Shown here: positions 8,369-11,746 of the stretch, piece after piece
Numbering within the stretch: the stretch's first letter is position 1
Layout: each line of letters begins with the position of its first letter
NCBI GenBank assembly: GCA_900618425.1
Contig: UZAN01047099.1
Coordinates: 1-11,746 of the forward strand
DNA from: Echinostoma caproni
Taxonomy: Eukaryota; Platyhelminthes; Trematoda; Plagiorchiida; Echinostomatidae
Direction: 5' to 3'
DNA: 11,746 nt
Made by a program: the position numbers and the translations under genes
Notes under the pieces: generated by a model
Told to the model about the DNA's origin: nothing
The model's input: only the letters and a program-made list of their open reading frames with translations
The model's database searches: none

Positions 8369-8374
8369 TTTATT
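8369..8374 (-). terminator. Possible polyadenylation signal (AATAAA) for the candidate nested gene
   Basis: AATAAA on the minus strand, about 90 bases beyond the TAA at 8465-8467. The hexamer is common by chance in AT-rich DNA, so support comes only from its position behind the candidate terminal exon. Confidence 0.3.
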
Positions 8375-8390
8375 CATCGAGAAATTCCCC

Positions 8391-8398
8391 TGACGTCA
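8391..8398. promoter_or_regulatory. Perfect CRE-type palindrome TGACGTCA
   Basis: Full consensus binding site for CREB/ATF-type bZIP proteins. It is an isolated 8-base match, expected by chance about once per 65 kb of random sequence. No promoter context is evident. Confidence 0.3.
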
Positions 8399-8464
8399 CG
8401 GTGTATTGAGAATACAATTCACAAGTTTTCTGAGATATGGCGCAGTTCTTTTTCAGTTTAATTT

Positions 8465-8648
8465 TTACTTCTTCAAGCTTGTGGCCTCGCGCTTCCGTAT
8501 TAGATCATCGTAGTTTTCCAGCCACATAATGAACCATTGAAAGAAACCAGTAATATGGAACAATGACAGATAGTGTAGCACCAGGTCACAGGATAGCCAA
8601 TAAAAGGAATCGGATGCGTGAGGACAGCGGATGGTTGCACGAGCGCCA
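8465..8648 (-). CDS. Candidate 3'-terminal coding exon, hydrophobic C-terminus, product unknown
   Basis: Minus-strand frame with no ATG of its own. After a possible acceptor (ggggcag, 8649-8655), one base T and 60 codons run to TAA (8465-8467). Segments: FYWLSCDLVLHYLSLFHITG, then FFQWFIMWLENYDDLIRKRE, ending in SLKK. The middle is strongly hydrophobic with many aromatics, like a membrane helix, and is followed by a charged tail. An AATAAA lies on the same strand at 8374-8369, about 90 bases past the stop, a normal 3' UTR length. The preceding candidate exon (8824-8888) ends in phase 2, exactly what this exon needs. The acceptor has a poor pyrimidine tract. I do not recognise the protein. It lies inside the upstream KCC intron on the same strand, so it would be a nested gene or an alternative terminal exon. 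A chance open frame of this length is possible. Confidence 0.3.
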
Positions 8649-8823
8649 CTGCCCCATCACCTAATGTAACTAATGATCAGCTAAGTCAAACAAAAAGGCC
8701 CTTCACTTGGAAGACTAGCAGAACGGAAGAAATACAATATTCTATGTTGAACCTATCCCAACAGGGACAAACAAAATAATCCGAAAGGTGGCATTGTTCA
8801 TGTTGCAAATAAAGTACTTCTAC

Positions 8824-8888
8824 CTGAGAATTTTATCCAATATGTGATCATACGTGTGAGTCGGTAAGGCAATCATGGGTAAAGATTC
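8824..8888 (-). CDS. Candidate internal exon upstream of the unknown terminal exon
   Basis: Minus strand, 65 nt, bounded by an acceptor ending caatttcattcag and a donor CTCAG/gtagaa. Only one of its three frames is open: 21 codons plus AG, including ESLPMIALPTHTYDHILDKI. The split AG joins T of the exon at 8648 to make Ser. The implied intron (8649-8823) is 175 bases. Immediately upstream, a further open stretch at about 8930-9000 (including DDLKYWIKYVLRYLH) could join in phase 0 by a donor CAT/gtgggt through an intron of about 60 bases, but that donor is weak. Good borders on both sides and phase agreement are the evidence. No homologue is known to me. Confidence 0.28.
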
Positions 8889-9042
8889 CTGAATGAAATT
8901 GAAATTTTCTTTCTATATTTGATCGTACCAACCGCCCTTTCGACCCACATGCAAGTAACGAAGCACATATTTTATCCAGTACTTCAAATCGTCCCTAAGG
9001 ATAGTGGTTGTAGCATTACAGCAATACTGTTCCGAGAGTGGA

Positions 9043-9073
9043 ATGCGCGCGCACACACACACACACACACGTG
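9043..9073. repeat. GC/CA alternating tract, 31 bases, Z-DNA-prone
   Basis: Strict purine-pyrimidine alternation through GCGCGC then a CA run (9052-9070) and ending GTG. It breaks the otherwise open minus-strand frame at 8913-9209 into low-complexity Val/Cys residues, which argues against that frame being coding through the repeat. Confidence 0.85.
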
Positions 9074-9477
9074 ATTCGCAAAAAACACGCGCGGACTCCT
9101 GACTCTGGTAGACACATATATATGAATGTGCGTGTATACAATCATGTGTAATGTGGATAAAGGTTATCCGGATAGACCCGGCAATGGCTCGCGCTATCAG
9201 AGTGGCCACAAGAGTACCACAGCCTTAACTCGATCAAATCAATGCACCATCTTAATAGTACATGGCCGAGTACCTTGAATGATCAGAATTGTGTTATTGT
9301 GGAGGTGATACTCGGAGATCGGTACCTGACATAAACATCGATATAAACACGAATTTATTTCATTAAAGGAGTGACTGATTTTGATTCCCACAATCCTTGC
9401 GTAGTGCGTGATAACCCCAAACTGCCGTCCGGTGCATAATGGGAATTTTGCTGGGTACGTAAAATGTGCAGAAAACA

Positions 9478-9492
9478 GTCAACACTGTTGAC
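9478..9492. repeat. Short palindrome GTCAACA-C-TGTTGAC
   Basis: Perfect 7-bp arms around one base. The symmetry resembles a dimeric protein-binding site, but nothing around it suggests a role. Confidence 0.5.
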
Positions 9493-10509
9493 AACAGAGA
9501 TCATTTGGACAGTGCAATCGCCTCTCCGTCGAGAACAAAAGTGAAACCCTGGTAGAGGGAACTCCTACCTCCCTTCGGCATCAACCTATGTGTGAAACAG
9601 AAAGGCGAGAAATCACAGCAATTGGTGATTATAATTAGCGTTCCGTATGTTCTCTGTTTACAGTCCAAGTAAACGGAATGTATACTTATTAGAAAATCAA
9701 GTGAAATATTTGTTATCACAGTGAACAAAGTACGCATAATCGTGAATGCACGGTAGCTGGAGCGATTAATGGACGGCATATATTTGCCACGGTTGTATTT
9801 TTTTTATTACATACCCCTGTTTGGTGAACAGCAGAAAAGACCCCACCCATAGACATAAGGACCAATTGTTCGCTCAGGGAAACGGGCAACCTTAGCCCCA
9901 AGACTGACAGTGACGAAGCACATACGGCCCCACAAGTATTAGTGTGGTACAGAACCGGACAACAACGTATTATAGTACCAAAGGTTACATAGCATCTGAA
10001 GCCATTCAGTCCAAGTATGCGTAGGATTTGAAGTGTACTGAATGATACAGTAGAAAATCAGATAAAAATTAGTAGGGTTGAACTGCACTGTAATCTCCAA
10101 AACAAGTGTGAAAAGCTCAACTAATTTTGGATTACGTGCTTCTGAAATAATGCATTATGTGGCTAAAAAAGAGAAGGAAAAGCAGTCTGATTTACCACAA
10201 AATCCAGCGCCTTACATTCACCTAAGGCTCAGTAGCACATACACCGACAGGACTGAACATCAATTGGAAGATCATTAAAGACATGATCACGAATCATTAG
10301 GTGTTGAAGTAATGCGACAAACGAAAATAAAACATGAACGGCCACGAAGTAGCTAGCGCGCTTTAATCATAATTATTTGAACATTAGGACACAGGTACGC
10401 GTGCAAACATATTTGTGGATCAAACACACACAAAAAAAGACGGACACATACAAACGAGTGCACGCGTGAGCGCATGAGAACGAGTATCTGAGTTCTCGTA
10501 GCAGGGGGG

Positions 10510-10586
10510 AGCGAACCCAGCATTAGACCAATGCACTTCAACGGCACCGAAGTACTACCACAAATTCGCAATCTTATCGCTTAACC
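10510..10586 (-). repeat. Weak tRNA-like repeat candidate
   Basis: On the minus strand ATGGTTAAGCG (near 10586) resembles a tRNA D-arm/A box, and GGGTTCGCTCCC (near 10510) resembles a B box. The two are about 70 bases apart, wider than in a tRNA, and the B box is imperfect. It may be a diverged SINE, or chance. Confidence 0.25.
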
Positions 10587-11403
10587 ATTGATAAAATGGT
10601 ATTCGGACTATACCGGTAATTAGATACTCAGAAGATGACAACGAGTATGTACGTTGAAGAGTGGCCGGAGAAAGCAAATTTAACTAGGAGTACAGTCCAT
10701 CAACCCGACCAGGAAGGCAAATGTAACAGCCAATCAGATTCAACCGTCTTGTGGTATGTTGCCACGCTTAAAAACACAGACAAAGACCCGTGACGAAAAA
10801 CGACAATAACCATATTCCGTTGGAACGTGACAAGTTAAAGATCGATTGCATTAGAATGAATTCGAGCAAACGAAAGCCAATGAATACAATAATCTCATAA
10901 ATTGGCCGAAGAACTTCAGGTAAGTAATACTACCCAGCTCACCCGAGAAGAAGCTGAAGATGAGGTGAACAGAATCGCTTTGTGAGTGCCAGTAATATTT
11001 GAATGAAGGCAACAGTGCATCTAAAGCACAATAGACAGAAAACCCTTGCTAATGCACACACGATCAAGCAAACGTACAGAGACCATCGCTTTGTAATTCA
11101 GCAACAACAACGTTCGAAATAGAGAGCTTTTGGCTGATGTCGTATATTCACGAAACGAGTTCGCATAAAAACTACTGCATTTGGGAAAGTTTTGCCACCA
11201 TAATCGAGTCCATTTTGGCGGTCTTTCCTTCGACACATGACAATGTTTTGTTAGAAAGCTCATCACATGGTTCCTCCATTTGGCTCTGCAAACCCTCAAA
11301 TGGCGAGAGAAAGTATTACGCAGCTAGGGAGAGAAAAGTGACATCGTTTTGGTTAAAACTGCATGTATCCGTAGGGGAGTAGAAAAAAGGAATGTGTAAA
11401 TAA

Positions 11404-11627
11404 TTACCTCATGGTCCACCCTTCTCTTCATGCTGCTTTCAACGTGCTTATCTCGCCCTTGTTGACCGTAAACTTTCGNNCAACTGTGAGGATTCGTTCA
11501 AACTCCTGCTAGCACTCAATGGACAAGAACTAAAATTGCTCAGTGACGAGGAAGGAGTTGCGGAGCGGAGTTACGCTAATTTACACACACACGTCAACTC
11601 TGACCATCATAGATGTTATTTTTAGGA
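11404..11627 (+). other. Open stretch with protein-like composition spanning an NN gap
   Basis: One plus-strand frame is open from just after TAA (11401-11403) to TAG near 11625-11627, about 74 codons without an ATG start. It includes FQRAYLALVDRKLS before the ambiguous bases and CEDSFKLLLALNGQELKLLS, DEEGVAERSY after them. The charged, amphipathic pattern looks more coding-like than most frames here. I do not recognise it and see no convincing splice borders. The undetermined bases make the frame uncertain. Confidence 0.2.
11479..11480. other. Two undetermined bases (NN)
   Basis: The only ambiguous positions in the window. They mark a consensus or scaffolding uncertainty, so the local reading frame cannot be trusted across them. 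Confidence 1.
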
Positions 11628-11746
11628 AGTAATGAGGAGTTTTTGGGGTACAAGTATTCTTCTTAAATGAACCAGTATGGAAGCAGAGAAAGCCTACCCA
11701 CCAAATTTACTTCCATGTCCAATACCAATACTCATACAAGACACGG

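Larger units (their letters stand above)
7374..11746 (-). other. Upstream KCC intron, incomplete (at least 4.3 kb)
   Basis: Sequence upstream of the 7199-7373 exon in transcript order. The acceptor ending cttttag is at its low-coordinate edge. The preceding KCC exon should encode something like the STCGAGLQSL segment with a phase 1 donor. I looked for it on the minus strand to the end of the window and did not find it. The stretch holds a SINE-like unit at 7889-7985, a possible nested gene at 8369-8888, a Z-DNA-prone CA/GC tract at 9043-9073 and a weak tRNA-like repeat at 10510-10586. In the rest, including most of 9100-11400, I see nothing I can support. Confidence 0.7.

Noticed and set aside
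8913..9209. 98-residue minus-strand open frame
   Set aside because: It passes through the CA/GC repeat, giving Val-Cys low complexity. Only the 8930-9000 part is kept as a tentative exon.
11021..11382. Overlapping plus- and minus-strand open frames of 81-92 residues
   Set aside because: Both strands are open but neither matches a family I know, and no borders or signals support either.

Overview
The window looks like eukaryotic nuclear DNA, most probably from a parasitic flatworm (trematode). It has no prokaryote-style gene packing. A conserved animal protein is split over several exons with GT..AG borders. The rest is moderately AT-rich and scattered with retroelement remnants, tRNA-derived SINE-like units and CA/GC microsatellites. 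The fluke assignment rests on the style of the retroelement remnants and the intron structure, and it is an inference.

The one gene I recognise with confidence lies on the minus strand. Three exons at 7199-7373, 4273-4371 and 1233-1352 encode a contiguous stretch of about 130 residues of a K-Cl cotransporter (KCC, SLC12A4-7 group). Splice-site phases match exactly at both internal junctions (phase 2, phase 2). The joined reading passes from the GAPRLLQAIA region through the last transmembrane helices to IYKYIEYRG, the cytoplasmic start of the C-terminal domain. The exon before 7373 and the exon after 1233 were not found, so the gene enters and leaves the window in introns of at least 4.3 kb and 1.2 kb. 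The two complete introns are 2827 and 2920 bases.

Within the introns I see: the end of a non-LTR retrotransposon reading frame at 1-99; a 26-unit CA tract just downstream (transcript sense) of a KCC splice donor; a tRNA-derived SINE-like unit at about 3941-4121; a decayed reading frame at 4800-5120; the 3' end of a LINE-like element at about 5940-6458; a second, minus-strand SINE-like unit at about 7889-7985; and a weak third candidate near 10510-10586.

The most interesting uncertain item is on the minus strand at 8369-8888, inside the upstream KCC intron. Two phase-compatible candidate exons end in a hydrophobic C-terminus, with a stop codon and an AATAAA about 90 bases beyond it. I could not name the product. 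If real, it is a same-strand nested gene or an alternative transcript. Apart from these items, I see nothing I can support in the long intron stretches. Most ATG-initiated open frames in the window look like chance.
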